From contig CAZMNY010000062.1 in NCBI GenBank assembly GCA_964567745.1, positions 1-24,671 of the forward strand: a stretch of DNA of 24,671 nt, in the 5' to 3' direction. The stretch comes from CAZMNY01 sp964567745. Lineage in GTDB: Bacteria; Planctomycetota; Planctomycetia; Pirellulales; Pirellulaceae. This document shows positions 8,273-18,000 of this stretch, in pieces. The translations under genes were made by a program, and so were the position numbers. The notes below the pieces were generated by a model, which saw only the letters and a program-made list of their open reading frames with translations, was not told where the DNA came from and did not search any database. The first letter of the stretch is position 1, and each line of letters opens with the position of its first letter.

Positions 8273-9117
8273 ACGCTTCTATTCGATGGGGTCTGCCGTC
8301 CGATGAACAGTTGAAGGGATATCGGATCTGGGACTCCTACTTCACTCCCTCGCACTCGCATCCCGGTCGCGACGGCAAGAGTCGCCTGATCGCCGACATT
8401 GAACGAGCGTTGCCGGCAATTCGCTTGGGTTGTTTCGAGAAGCTCTGTTTATTTCCGCATGTCGGAATCGGCACGACGAGCGATCAAGCGTTGGAGGACC
8501 TTATCAGCGGAAACCCGGAGCTGATCCTGGAACCGTTCGACCGCTGGCCGGATCTGCTGATCGGGATGATACAGCTCAACGCAAACGACACTGCCGCCTC
8601 GCTCGACGCCCTCAACCGCTGGCTTCGCGACGGGCCGATGCGAGGCGTTTACTTTCCCGGCGGAGGACCAGGCGCGCTCACTTGCACCGACCGAATGGTC
8701 TACCCGTTAGTGGAGCGGATCGCCGAGCTCGACGGCGTGATCATGCAACACACGTGGTTCAAAACCGGAGGCAAACGAGGTCCAGGCGAATCGACTCCTT
8801 CCGAGCTCGCTCAACTGGCTGCTCGCTTCCCCAAACAAGAGTTCCTCTGCGCCCATGCAGGCGGCGAATGGCAGAGGGGCATACGAGCCGTTCGGAATTC
8901 ACCCAACGTGCTTGTCGAGACGTCCGGCTTCGACGCCACTGCGGGCTTCATCGAAATGGCCGTACACGAACTGGGCGCTGAACGCATTGTCTTCGGCAGC
9001 CATCTCCCCTCCCGCTCGCTCGGCACCGAACTATCAAAAGTCATCTGCGCCCAAATCACCGAAAAACAGAAACATCAAATACTCGGTGAAAACTATCGCC
9101 GCCTGTTAAATCACTAA
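8269..9117 (+). CDS. Amidohydrolase_2-like (TIM-barrel) protein, no signal peptide
   Basis: The 282-aa protein starts at the ATG of an ATGA overlap with the gene before it, implying translational coupling. Amidohydrolase_2-like features: IWDSYFTPSHSHPGRD (20-35, with His29-Ser-His31), a barrel strand GVYFPGGGPG (126-135), VIMQHTWFKTGG (His161), FLCAHAGGEW (His196), ERIVFGSHLPSRS (His245) and a typical C-terminal helix ILGENYRRLL. The usual strand-1 His-x-His is displaced by several residues, and the usual Asp of FGSD is His, as in its upstream neighbour. Unlike that neighbour it has no export signal, so it should be cytoplasmic unless carried out with a partner. The substrate cannot be told; the fold is known from decarboxylases and lactonases. 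Confidence 0.8.
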   Translation: MNASIRWGLPSDEQLKGYRIWDSYFTPSHSHPGRDGKSRLIADIERALPAIRLGCFEKLCLFPHVGIGTTSDQALEDLISGNPELILEPFDRWPDLLIGMIQLNANDTAASLDALNRWLRDGPMRGVYFPGGGPGALTCTDRMVYPLVERIAELDGVIMQHTWFKTGGKRGPGESTPSELAQLAARFPKQEFLCAHAGGEWQRGIRAVRNSPNVLVETSGFDATAGFIEMAVHELGAERIVFGSHLPSRSLGTELSKVICAQITEKQKHQILGENYRRLLNH

Positions 9118-9348
9118 TCGCCATATCGAGCTTGCGCATACGCAGCTGGGGTGAGTCAATCATGAGATGTCTCTGCTCATACGCTTAGTTCCGCGAGCTC
9201 ACTGTTTTGGTCATTCTCGCAGTGCCGTCGATTGCGCATGCCATAGACTTGCAGCGGAAGCAACCGTTGGAGCGAAGAGGCGACTTGGATCTTCGTCGGC
9301 GGACGTTCTTGCAGATCGTCGAAGCGCTCGACCAACTTGTTCCGATTT

Positions 9349-9418
9349 CTATCCGAGTGCATCCGCATCGCCTTCGCGCGCGCTCTCGATAAGCACTGGC
9401 ACGTTGACGGAATTCATG
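9349..9418 (-). pseudogene. Possible remnant of a sigma-factor N-terminus
   Basis: A 22-codon frame from ATG at 9418 reads MNSVNVPVLIESAREGDADA then LG and a TAG. The pattern of a short helix with REGDADALG resembles the start of region 2 in sigma-70/ECF factors (typically ARxGDxxALGxLL). The same frame is open upstream to 9546 with protein-like sequence (TAILGGQNGALIRLSIVKQG). The rest of a sigma factor is not visible downstream; a different frame continues with RNKLVERFDDLQERPPTKIQ. The resemblance is short and could be chance. Confidence 0.25.
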
Positions 9419-9546
9419 CTGCCCCCTTGCTTCACGATGGATAATCGAATCAACGCTCCATTTTGCCCTCCAAGGATCGCTGTGTCTGCGGTTTCTTGGG
9501 ATGACACTCCGATGCTCGAATCGATCGCGTTGGTTCGAATCCGTCC

Positions 9547-9792
9547 TTACCCTTGGCACGTCAGTTCCAAGAATTGGGCGGCCGAATGCCATTCGCCGCA
9601 CGGAAACGGCCAAACAGGATCGTCGTGTAACACACAAATCGTTGGCTTGCCTAGGATCCCCACCTGTTCCAGATGGTTCGTCGCCCTAGACCAGCGGAAT
9701 TTTTGGTGATGGAATATTCCAACAATACGCGCTATGCTATCAACTGCGGAGCCAATCAATTTGAATTGAGGCAGAACGAGAACAAGAACCAA
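9547..9792 (-). pseudogene. Short coding-like remnant, unknown family
   Basis: The 81-codon minus-strand frame reads as protein: a hydrophobic start (LVLVLPQFKLIG), then AVDSIARIVGIFHH, FRWSRATNHLEQVGILGKPT, ICVLHDDPVWPFPCGEW and a stop. It has only a TTG start and no ribosome-binding site. It lies next to other remnants on the same strand. It may be the 3' end of a lost gene or a small real protein. Confidence 0.25.
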
Positions 9793-9858
9793 CGACCGAT
9801 CTAGGTCGCCGCCGAATAGGCCTCTTGCGACCTGTCCGATGCACCCATCAAAGCCACT

Positions 9859-9863
9859 GGAGA
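9859..9863 (+). promoter_or_regulatory. Ribosome-binding site of the Tat protein gene at 9870
   Basis: GGAGA lies 6 nt before the ATG at 9870. It decides for this start, which gives a complete twin-arginine signal, over an in-frame codon at 9825. Confidence 0.6.
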
Positions 9864-9869
9864 GACGTG

Positions 9870-11456
9870 ATGAACATTCGATCGCGACGTCGTTTTCTGT
9901 GGGAGGTTGGCAAAGGCATGTTGGTCACGGGGATCGGCTCCAGCTTGGCGACTGAGCTAGGCATCTCGACCGTTGCGGCCAGCGAAGATGATCGGGCGTT
10001 GACGTTCGGTTCGATGGAGCCGCTTGTCGATTTGATGCAACAGACCCCGCTTGAAAAACTCCAACCGGCGCTCATTGCCAAGATCAACGGGGGCGTGCCC
10101 CTGAAGAAGCTTGTCGCGGCGGGCGCACTCGCGAACGCTCGCAGTTTTGCGGGCCAGGATTACGTCGGCTTTCACACCTTGATGGCCTTGATGCCCGCCT
10201 GGCATCTTGCACAAGAGACTCCGAAAGCTCGACGCCCGTTGCCGATTATGAAAGTGCTCTATCGCAACACGGCCAGAATTCATGAAGCGGACGGCGGCGA
10301 GAAACTCCGTCGTGTCGATCCAGCCAAACTTTCTCCCGCGTTAACCGCGGACAAACGAAGCCAGCTCCTGTTCAGCAAGATGTGCGCTGCCGACATGCAA
10401 GCGGCCGAGCAGACGTTCGCTGCGCTGGCTGGCCAGGCGCTGTCCTCGGCGCAAACCGGAGCACACGCTCAGCAGACGGCGTTGTTTAACAATCTGCAGC
10501 CGCTAGTCCAGGACGAACCCGACGTGCATCGAGTCGCTTTGGCTTGGCGTGCATGGGACGTCTTGCAACTCGCGGGATTCGAGCACGCTCACACCTTGTT
10601 GCGACAGTCGGTTCGGTACTGCGTGGAACTTGAGCAGGGACGTTTGAAGCGGAAGCGACCCGAACCGAAACTGCGCAAACTGACTCCGCAATTGTTGGAC
10701 GAGCATAAGCTGCTCAGCAAAAAGACCGGTTCCCGACGCGCTGACAGCGCGTGGATCGAACGACTGGCTCACACGATCTTCTCGGAGTCGCGCGAACAGG
10801 CGGCGGAAGCGACCGCGGCTGCGCTCGCTGAGGGCTTTGCCGTTGAGGATATTGGCGAAGCGATGTCACTGGCGGGCAATCTACTTGTCTTGCACGATCC
10901 GGGCCGGACGGCGGAACGGTCTAACCCGGAGAAGCCGAAAGACAGCGTTCATGGGGCAAGCGTCGGCGTACACGCGTCAGACGCAGCCAATGCCTGGCGC
11001 AACATTGCGAGGGTGAGCGACCACCGCAACCAGGTATGCAGCCTGATCGTCGGAGCGTGGCACACTGCGGGCCAGACTCGCTTCACCAGCGATACTCCCT
11101 TCCCCTTCGACGCGGCCGAAATCGACGCGATGAAACTCGATTCCGCCGGAGCGATTCGCGAATTGCATTCTTCGGTGCAAGCCAAGAATCAGAGTCGAGC
11201 TATGGCGGTCGTGAGCAGCTGGCATGAAGCCGGCCGACCGAGCAAGCCGATCTTTGACTGCTTGCGACAGTACGCCATCAGTGAAGACGGCGCGCTGCAT
11301 GCGGAAAAGTATTTCCGAACCGTCACAGAAGAATTCGTCGCCACTCGGCCCGAATTCCGTTGGCGGCATCTGATCGGCTTGGCGCGAGTGTCCGCCAGCG
11401 AATTCGGCTGGCCCGCGCCAGGGCGGGAACAAGCCGAATCGTTGTTGAAGTCTTAG
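9870..11456 (+). CDS. Tat-exported protein of unknown function, mostly helical
   Basis: The 528-aa protein begins with a strong twin-arginine signal: SRRRFL at residues 5-10, then a hydrophobic stretch to about residue 35. The mature part is predicted to be largely alpha-helical, without transmembrane segments. I do not recognise a domain. Regular histidine motifs stand out: FHTLMALMPAWHLAQE, RNTARIHEA, VHGASVGVHASDAANAWRN, GAWHTAGQTR and SSWHEAG, three of them Trp-His pairs. Their spread and the Tat route, which exports folded and often cofactor-loaded proteins, suggest a metal- or haem-binding role; this is inference only. A distant relation to the questin-oxidase-like helical family is conceivable but unproven. 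It stands alone between two gene-free stretches. Confidence 0.75.
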   Translation: MNIRSRRRFLWEVGKGMLVTGIGSSLATELGISTVAASEDDRALTFGSMEPLVDLMQQTPLEKLQPALIAKINGGVPLKKLVAAGALANARSFAGQDYVGFHTLMALMPAWHLAQETPKARRPLPIMKVLYRNTARIHEADGGEKLRRVDPAKLSPALTADKRSQLLFSKMCAADMQAAEQTFAALAGQALSSAQTGAHAQQTALFNNLQPLVQDEPDVHRVALAWRAWDVLQLAGFEHAHTLLRQSVRYCVELEQGRLKRKRPEPKLRKLTPQLLDEHKLLSKKTGSRRADSAWIERLAHTIFSESREQAAEATAAALAEGFAVEDIGEAMSLAGNLLVLHDPGRTAERSNPEKPKDSVHGASVGVHASDAANAWRNIARVSDHRNQVCSLIVGAWHTAGQTRFTSDTPFPFDAAEIDAMKLDSAGAIRELHSSVQAKNQSRAMAVVSSWHEAGRPSKPIFDCLRQYAISEDGALHAEKYFRTVTEEFVATRPEFRWRHLIGLARVSASEFGWPAPGREQAESLLKS

Positions 11457-11539
11457 TCAGCGAGAACGATTGACCTTTATGGCGCGTTGCTCAGACAACA
11501 GCCGTCTTGTGCGTTGCCGGTCTTTCGAACTCCGGCACT

Positions 11540-11650
11540 GGCAAGCCAGGGCTGAAGCCTCGAGCTCTTCAGTGCAAATTGTACCATAGACCCCCACGAG
11601 CTTGCGGCTTGTTGATTTAATCGATAGGCCACCACAAGACCCCCACGAGG
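11540..11650 (+). repeat. Intergenic repeat block with AGACCCCCACGAG motif, two copies
   Basis: 11540-11579 aligns without gaps to 24539-24578 at about 30/40 identical bases, including TTCAGTGCAA. Both are followed by AGACCCCCA. The motif AGACCCCCACGAG occurs at 11588-11600 and again at 11637-11649. The order of parts (block, AGACCCCCA, then the GCGCGTTGCCCC arm) is the same at the window end, so this is one composite intergenic repeat. Confidence 0.55.
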
Positions 11651-11710
11651 CTAGAAGATCGTCCAGCTTTCAAATGCCGGCGCTCTAGCTGTGAGTCTTG
11701 ACGGGTGCCT

Positions 11711-11987
11711 GCGCGTTGCCCCGAAGGGGCGCGACATACCAGCCCAGGGGAAGTCTTGAGGCGAAGCCGCAAGCGCCGCCCTGGGTTGGTCGTCGTGCTA
11801 AACGCAGCCCTGAAAGGGCGAAACAACCGCGCATCGCGCGATCCGGCGACGTCATCGCTTGCGAGTTGTCGTTGTAACGCCCTTGCAGGGCTAGTGGTCT
11901 CATAACCATCCAACCCAGGGCGGTGCACCACGACTTCGCCGGTAGTGCTTCCCCTGGGCTGTTATGTTGCGCCACATCGGGGGCAAC
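11711..11987. repeat. Nested inverted-repeat element, about 277 bp
   Basis: Three inverted pairs are nested. Outer: 11711-11755 against 11946-11987, imperfect but sharing AACA(or ACCA)GCCCAGGGGAAG. Middle: CCGCCCTGGGTTGG at 11776-11789 against its exact complement at 11910-11923 (14/14). Inner: AGCCCTGAAAGGGCG at 11806-11820 against 11878-11892 (14/15). The outer left arm recurs at 24627-24671 with 43/45 identity. No transposase gene is inside. It is most like a REP/MITE-type palindromic element able to fold as one long hairpin. It lies between two converging genes and could also affect 3' ends of both transcripts. Confidence 0.65.
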
Positions 11988-12098
11988 GTCGGTACCCGAT
12001 TCACCAAAAGGCGCACAAAAGCTGGACAATCTCCTCGCCTCATGCACGATGCGTCTCGTTGCGTGTATCAAAACAAACCACCGCCTGCATCGCCGCGG

Positions 12099-15000
12099 CT
12101 AGAAGATCCCTCCGCCGCCGAAACCACCCATGCCGCCACCGAAGCCGCCATTACCGCCCTTGCCGCCTTGAAGACCCTTGTACAAATCTTCAAGCTCCTT
12201 GACCTGCTCGTCTTGCAGTTCCTTGGCGCCTTCGATGAGGCCTTGGAGCAAGGCGTCTTTGCCCCCGTCCGGCTTACCGGCTTTCTTCGCCGCCGGCTTC
12301 CGGCTTGGTTTGCCGCCAAAGGATCCGCCACCCAAGCCTGGCGGTCGCGCGCCAAGTTCCCTGGCACCGCGATAGAATGCGTAGCGCGAGTCGCCGGCTC
12401 GAGCAATCACGGTGGAACGGCCTCGAATCGCGTCGGCGACGAACACGCCGCGAAGATCTGTTTCGCCCGACGAGAATTCCGAATTCCACGAGCCGATGAT
12501 CTTCACATAGACGTCGCGAACATACTTGTTCTTCTCACCTTCGCGGACTGTCGCTCGAACTCGACCCGATCTCGAATCTTCCTGCACTTCCAATTTCAAG
12601 TCGGAGACCAACACCAAACCGCTCGAATGCAAATCATCGCCTCGGCAGACGACCAAGTAGGCGCCCTGATCCTTGAGGTCCAATTCGACCTTGGTCTTTC
12701 GGTCTCGAAAATCTTTCCCATCACCCAACTCGATGGACTGATGTTGATGGGCTCGAATGCCCGCCAAATTGATGTTGCTGATGCCGCCCAGATTACGCCG
12801 CAAGACGCTGAATTTGAGCAGGTCGATGCGGTAGACCGTGACTTCGCACGACGAGACATTTCGGTGCTTGAGCTCGACTCCCGCCACTTTGCCGGGCAAC
12901 ACCGTCGTCACCTCGGGAAGTTCGATCTGTTTGCGCGAGAAATACTCGATAGCCTGTTTGGCGTCGACGAAACGATCCTTCACTCGCTCGTACTCGCGAA
13001 TCGCTTCTCGCGGCTCGCCAAGGCTGTGATGGATCTGTCCGAGAATATAGATCGCTCGCCACTTGTTGCGGCTATCGGAACGGACGCCGGTTCGCGGATC
13101 GACCGTCATGCTGCGACTGACTTTCTCGCACATGTCCAAAGCGGCTTTGTGGTCGCCTTCGGCAAACTGACAAAAGCCTATCACGTACCAAAAACTATCT
13201 AAGTAGTCGCTCTTCGGATATCGCTTGGCGAATTGTTCACAGGCGGAGATCGCCGCCGGGTAAGCGTCAAGCTCCAACAGCCCGCTGGCGTATGAAAAGG
13301 CCGCCTTGTCGGCTGCGGGATCGTCGGGGTGATGCGTCAGGAACTGATCAAGCCGTTTGAGCGACTGCTCCACCAGGTCGATGCGAGTGACGCCGGCGAG
13401 CTTGAGTTTTTCGTCGTCCGCCGCCACAGGCGCCTTGGCGTAAATGCGTTGAGCCAGCGCGTAGTTCGCCGCAGCCGTGTACGACTCGGGCGGATAGTCG
13501 CGAATCAACTTCGACATGAACTCAACGCTGCGCGAGAAATCTCCCTGCGATTCAAGCGATCCCGCCACCGAACTCTCACGCAAGAAACTTTTCTCGACCG
13601 TCGCGCGAAACACCAGATAACTTCGCTCGTACTCTTGAATCGCATCATAGGCCGCGGCGATCTTGAGGTAGTCCTCAAACGTGATCGGCAACTTTGGATA
13701 TTTTTCGATGATAATCTCAAAGTACTTCACGACATCGTTGGCGGGACCGGTCTTGAGATGAATGTCCAGTAGCATCTTGACGGTGTCGCGATAGACCGAC
13801 GACGACAGATTCCAGTTCTCGACCAATTCCGTAAGGTGATCGCGAGCTTCCTTGTACCCCTTCTTCGCAAATTGTCGCTTGCCCAGATCAAGCAATTCAT
13901 CGGGAGAAAGCCGATAGGGATCCGGGCTGGTTTGATCCTTGGCCAAGACCTTCAACTTCGCGGGAACGGAAACGGCGAATTCGTCGGGACGATATGCGTT
14001 GCGGACCATTGTCGGCGGCGCGCGGTAGTCGCCTTCGAGTTTTCCGTGGACTTCAAATCGAATCGTCTGAGGCGCCGCGTCGCCGATGAAGAAAGTGATC
14101 TCGCCGGGCGAAATCGCGTACCGCTCAAACCCGCCGCGAATTGAGTTCTCGACGACGGCAGTTCCAGCAGGCAACGGTTCTGTCACAACCAAGTACTCGC
14201 GCCGTTGAGGTTGACCGCCCGTGTTCTTTGGGCGTTGAACCTGAATCTCAACCACACCACGGCGGCCGCGAGGCAAGTTGTTCAGCGAGTTGCGAAATCG
14301 TTCGACTTTGCCCGAGACGATTCCAAATCCCCGTTTGACCACCGTGCCATCGAGTTCGCGCTGAGCTGGTTCGAAATATCGATTCACTGTCCAATTTTTC
14401 GTCGTGCTCGCGATCTTGTCGCTCGCGATATAGCCGCCGAGGACGCACTGGTAGGTGAATTCGCCTCGACCAGTCAACTCGAAGCGAACTTTCTGCTCGC
14501 CTTCGACCAACAATTCGCTTGGCACGTCGACAATCTGGGTGTCCAGCGATTCGCTTACGTCAAGCGTCTTGGCTTCACGGCCGTTGACCAAGATTTTCAA
14601 TCGATAGTGTTCGCGTTTCGATTTGGAATCGCCAAACCAGCGGCTCAGTGCAAGCACGGCTGGTCCCGTGGCCTTGAGTGGCGACCAGCGGTAGCCCGTT
14701 CGATGACTCATCAACCAATCCGCTTGGCTGCGAAGCTCCCCGTCGTCGGCGATCGCGTTCAGTCCGAGTGCGAATAGAGCGCGCAATTCGACCTGCGTTC
14801 CGCCGGGAGGTAGATCCTTTGCCTTGAGCGCATCGAGGTTCTTCTTCTTCAGTAACGCCAGCAGTTCCGTCGCGGTCTGATTTCGATCCATCGCAGCGCA
14901 AGCGAGGCTCAAGTACGCCAGCCCCGAGGCGCCGAGACTCTGTCGATTTCGAAAGAGTTGATTGACCAGCGGGAAATCGCCCTGCCCCGCCTCGGCCAAC

Positions 15001-18000
15001 GCGTGTAACATCACGGCCTTCGTCTCGTAGTCCGTTACCGCCGTCTTGCTCAGATGAGTCTGCAGGAACCCGGTGGCGGAACGCATGACCTGCTCGCCCG
15101 GATCGTATCCTGCTTCTTGGGCGAGGCTGAGCGTCCAGACAATGCGGGCCGTTGTGAACGCATCGCCTGCTTGCTTGCGATTGGCCCAACTCCAGCCGCC
15201 ATCGTTGTTCTGAGAAACCGCCAACGAAGTTAACGCTGAACGAATTTTCGCGTCGAGCAACGCCACTCGCGGATCATCTTTGTCCCGAGTCTTTTGGGAC
15301 CATGTGTGCAAGGCCAGCGACGCCATCAACTCGCTTGTCATCTCGTCCAGAGGCGACGCGACTCGCGCGAATTGACTTTGACACCAAGTCGGCGGCGCCA
15401 GCACGGCATCCATCAAGCTCTGCTCAATCGTGGGCCCGATGATGATCTGCAGGCGTGGCGCGGAGTGAGGTGTTGCGGGAAGCGCAGCAATCGTCGCGCC
15501 CTCGTCTCCGGTCGCCGAACCGCTGGCGATCGAAAAGGCAACCGAACCATCGACCATGATCGGCGCACTTCGGCGAAGATCATCGCGCTCGTCGACGCTG
15601 ATTACGGCAAGTTCGAACGTGGCGACGGCGCCCGGTTCGCCCAAGCTGGCGCTGCCATCTTCTGGCAGTTCAAAGAGGTGTTCAAATTCCAATTCCGTAA
15701 CGCCGGTTTCGGAAACCTCGATTTGCCTGCGAAGCGTTGTTGACTTGACGCCAATCGCGATCTTCAATTCGACGTCGATTTGCCCCTCTTTTATCTTGTG
15801 ATTGTGCACCGACGCGATCAACTTGGCTTTGTCGCCTGCGTAAAACGACGTCGGCAGAGTCAGTTGACCGAAGAGATCCTTCTTGACTTGCAGATCGACC
15901 TCATCCGAACCGGTGAGTGTCTCCTTCGATACGCCAAGCGCCGTGAGCGTCCATTTTGTGGAGCGCAGCGGCAAACGCAGTTCGATGGTTGCCTGTCCCT
16001 TCGCGTCTGTAACGATCGAGGGATTCCAATATCCCGTCTCGTGCTCGCGCAGGTTGTCGAGAAGTTGAATGTTCTCTTTCGCCAGGGTTTGCCGCAACGC
16101 CTCGATAGCCGCTCGGCGAACTCGCGGATCGGTAAGCTGACCACTCAACTCGCGATAACTCCAAACGCCATTGGCGTCGAGCACGGCAACATCGAGCGTT
16201 TTTGTTCGGCCAGTCTTCGGATCGATCGGCACCGATTTACCTTGTTGCTTGGCCGGTGCCCGCGTCGTCATGCCGGACATTCGGCCTTCGACTCGTTGGC
16301 TCTGTGTGACGACTAGATCGCCCCACGCCAGCGGATCGCCAAATGCAAAGGCTGCGCGATCGTCAAACGGCACAGAGCTCTCCATGACCGATTGAATCTG
16401 CCCGTCACGCGGATCGACGACGGGCACAACCGAAGTTACAAACGGACGTTTTCCCGTCGTGCTAAGTTGTTGCCGTCCCCCGCCGAACCCACCGCCTCCG
16501 ATGCCCAGACCGCCACTCGCGAAAGGGCTCCCCTTGAGCTTCGTTTGTCCGGCGGCGATCAGTTTTTCCCGATCGGCTTCGGCCAGCAACATCGCGTCGA
16601 TGGGCGCCGTTCGCGGCTGGTAAGCAAAGTTAATACTGGAAATAGTGCGAAGCGCAAACTGGCGGTCACCACCACGGAAGTAATCGGTGATCGGCGCGGC
16701 GAGCGGTTTCCAGCGCTGCCCGAGCGAGCTCTCCACCATGGCCAGGCCGACTTCGGCGGCGACCGGTTTGCCGCTACGATCACTGGTGCTGACTTTGACC
16801 TTCACCGTCTCTCCCGGCTTGGCGCCCGCTTGCCCGCGGCCCGCTTTCTTGTCGGCTTTCTTTCCGTCCTTCATGTTCGGCAACTCGATACGGACTTGCA
16901 GATCGCGCTGCACGCGAAACGGGCTCGCGACCTCGTGCAGACGTGTGAACGGCTTATCCGTTTTCTTCTTCGGGGCGTTTGTCATTACGGCCAATCCCAA
17001 TTGAAAATTGGGAGCGAGCGTGGCCGTGATTGGCAACTGCAGGTTGTTGGATCCCGTTTTGAGTCGGATCAACCGGTAGTCGAGGATCTCGGCGCCCTCA
17101 AAGGTCATCAACGCCAGCGCCGGTTTCTCGCGCCAATGCAGATTCACCTTGAGTTGTTCGCCTACGTGTACGGTGTGCCGATCCGCCAAGATTCGGAGAC
17201 GATTCAGGTCGTCATCGTCGGAAATCTCCACGGACGCCGAGGCGCTTACCATGTTGGCGAAGCGGTCTTTGCCGTCGAATCGCAAAAGATATTGGCCTCC
17301 GTCATCAAGTTTCATCGTGGTGCGAGCGAGACCGGAATCGTCGGTCTCGATCTTGATGGTCTTCACCAGCTGCTCGCCATCCTGGACGCCGACCGGAGCT
17401 TGAAACACCGATAGCGTCAGCGGTTTCGAGACGGGCTGACCGGCTGGATCGACAGAGCGGACTGTTACTTCGAACGTTTCTCCGGCGAGGAATTCCGAGC
17501 GGACTGTGGATGTCGAGAGGTTGAACCCTCGAGGCGACAGATAGAAAGCGCGAGCCGCTTGCAGTCCGAGTTCGGGCAGTTCGGCTTCCAGAGTCACGAT
17601 TTGCGAATTGCGGTTGCCCAATTGCGGTTGGAAGTCGAGTGTTTCGACTCGGAAAGCAACGCGGCCGTCTTTGTCGCATGTGGCCGTTTGAATCGCACCG
17701 CCGGCGGCGCGATAACGGATCGTACGACCCGAAAGCGGCGACCCATAGCGGTAGGCGGCTTGAATCGTTCCTTCGATCACCTCTCCGCGAAAATAGATTG
17801 AACGTTTGGCGTCAATCGTCAGCTCGACATCCGGCGTGACAAACTCGCGTACGCGAAACGCGCCTGTGAACTGATCTTTGTTCGTATCGAGAACTTGAAT
17901 GCGATAATCGCCTTGGGGGCTGCCCATCGGCAATTCGAAATTGAAATGGAACGCGCCGAAGTCGTTAAGCTTCACGTCGCGGGAGACGAGCCGGCGACTT

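Larger units (their letters stand above)
9118..9869. other. Intergenic stretch with decayed coding remnants on the minus strand
   Basis: No intact gene is visible in about 750 bases. Several minus-strand pieces look like former coding sequence: about 9549-9795, about 9349-9546 and about 9177-9348. They are separated by stops and lie in different frames, as expected of an eroded gene or genes. No RNA gene or mobile-element end is evident. Confidence 0.4.

Noticed and set aside
9532..9542. tRNA T-arm-like motif GGTTCGAATCC
   Set aside because: No 5-bp T-stem around it, and no acceptor stem, anticodon arm or CCA at suitable distance.
9167..9709. 180-codon plus-strand open frame in the gene-free stretch
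   Set aside because: Its translation is not protein-like, whereas the opposite strand shows coding character in pieces; no ribosome-binding site.
11588..11650. CRISPR-like spacing of the AGACCCCCACGAG copies
   Set aside because: Only two copies at this site, with no regular spacer, no third repeat and no cas gene in the window.
11964..13202. 412-codon plus-strand open frame across the 3' end of the giant gene
   Set aside because: It is a shadow of the giant gene's strongly biased codons and starts inside the repeat element; no domain is visible.
16392..17414. 340-codon plus-strand open frame inside the giant gene
   Set aside because: Fully antisense to A2M/MG-like coding sequence; long antisense frames are expected from this codon bias.
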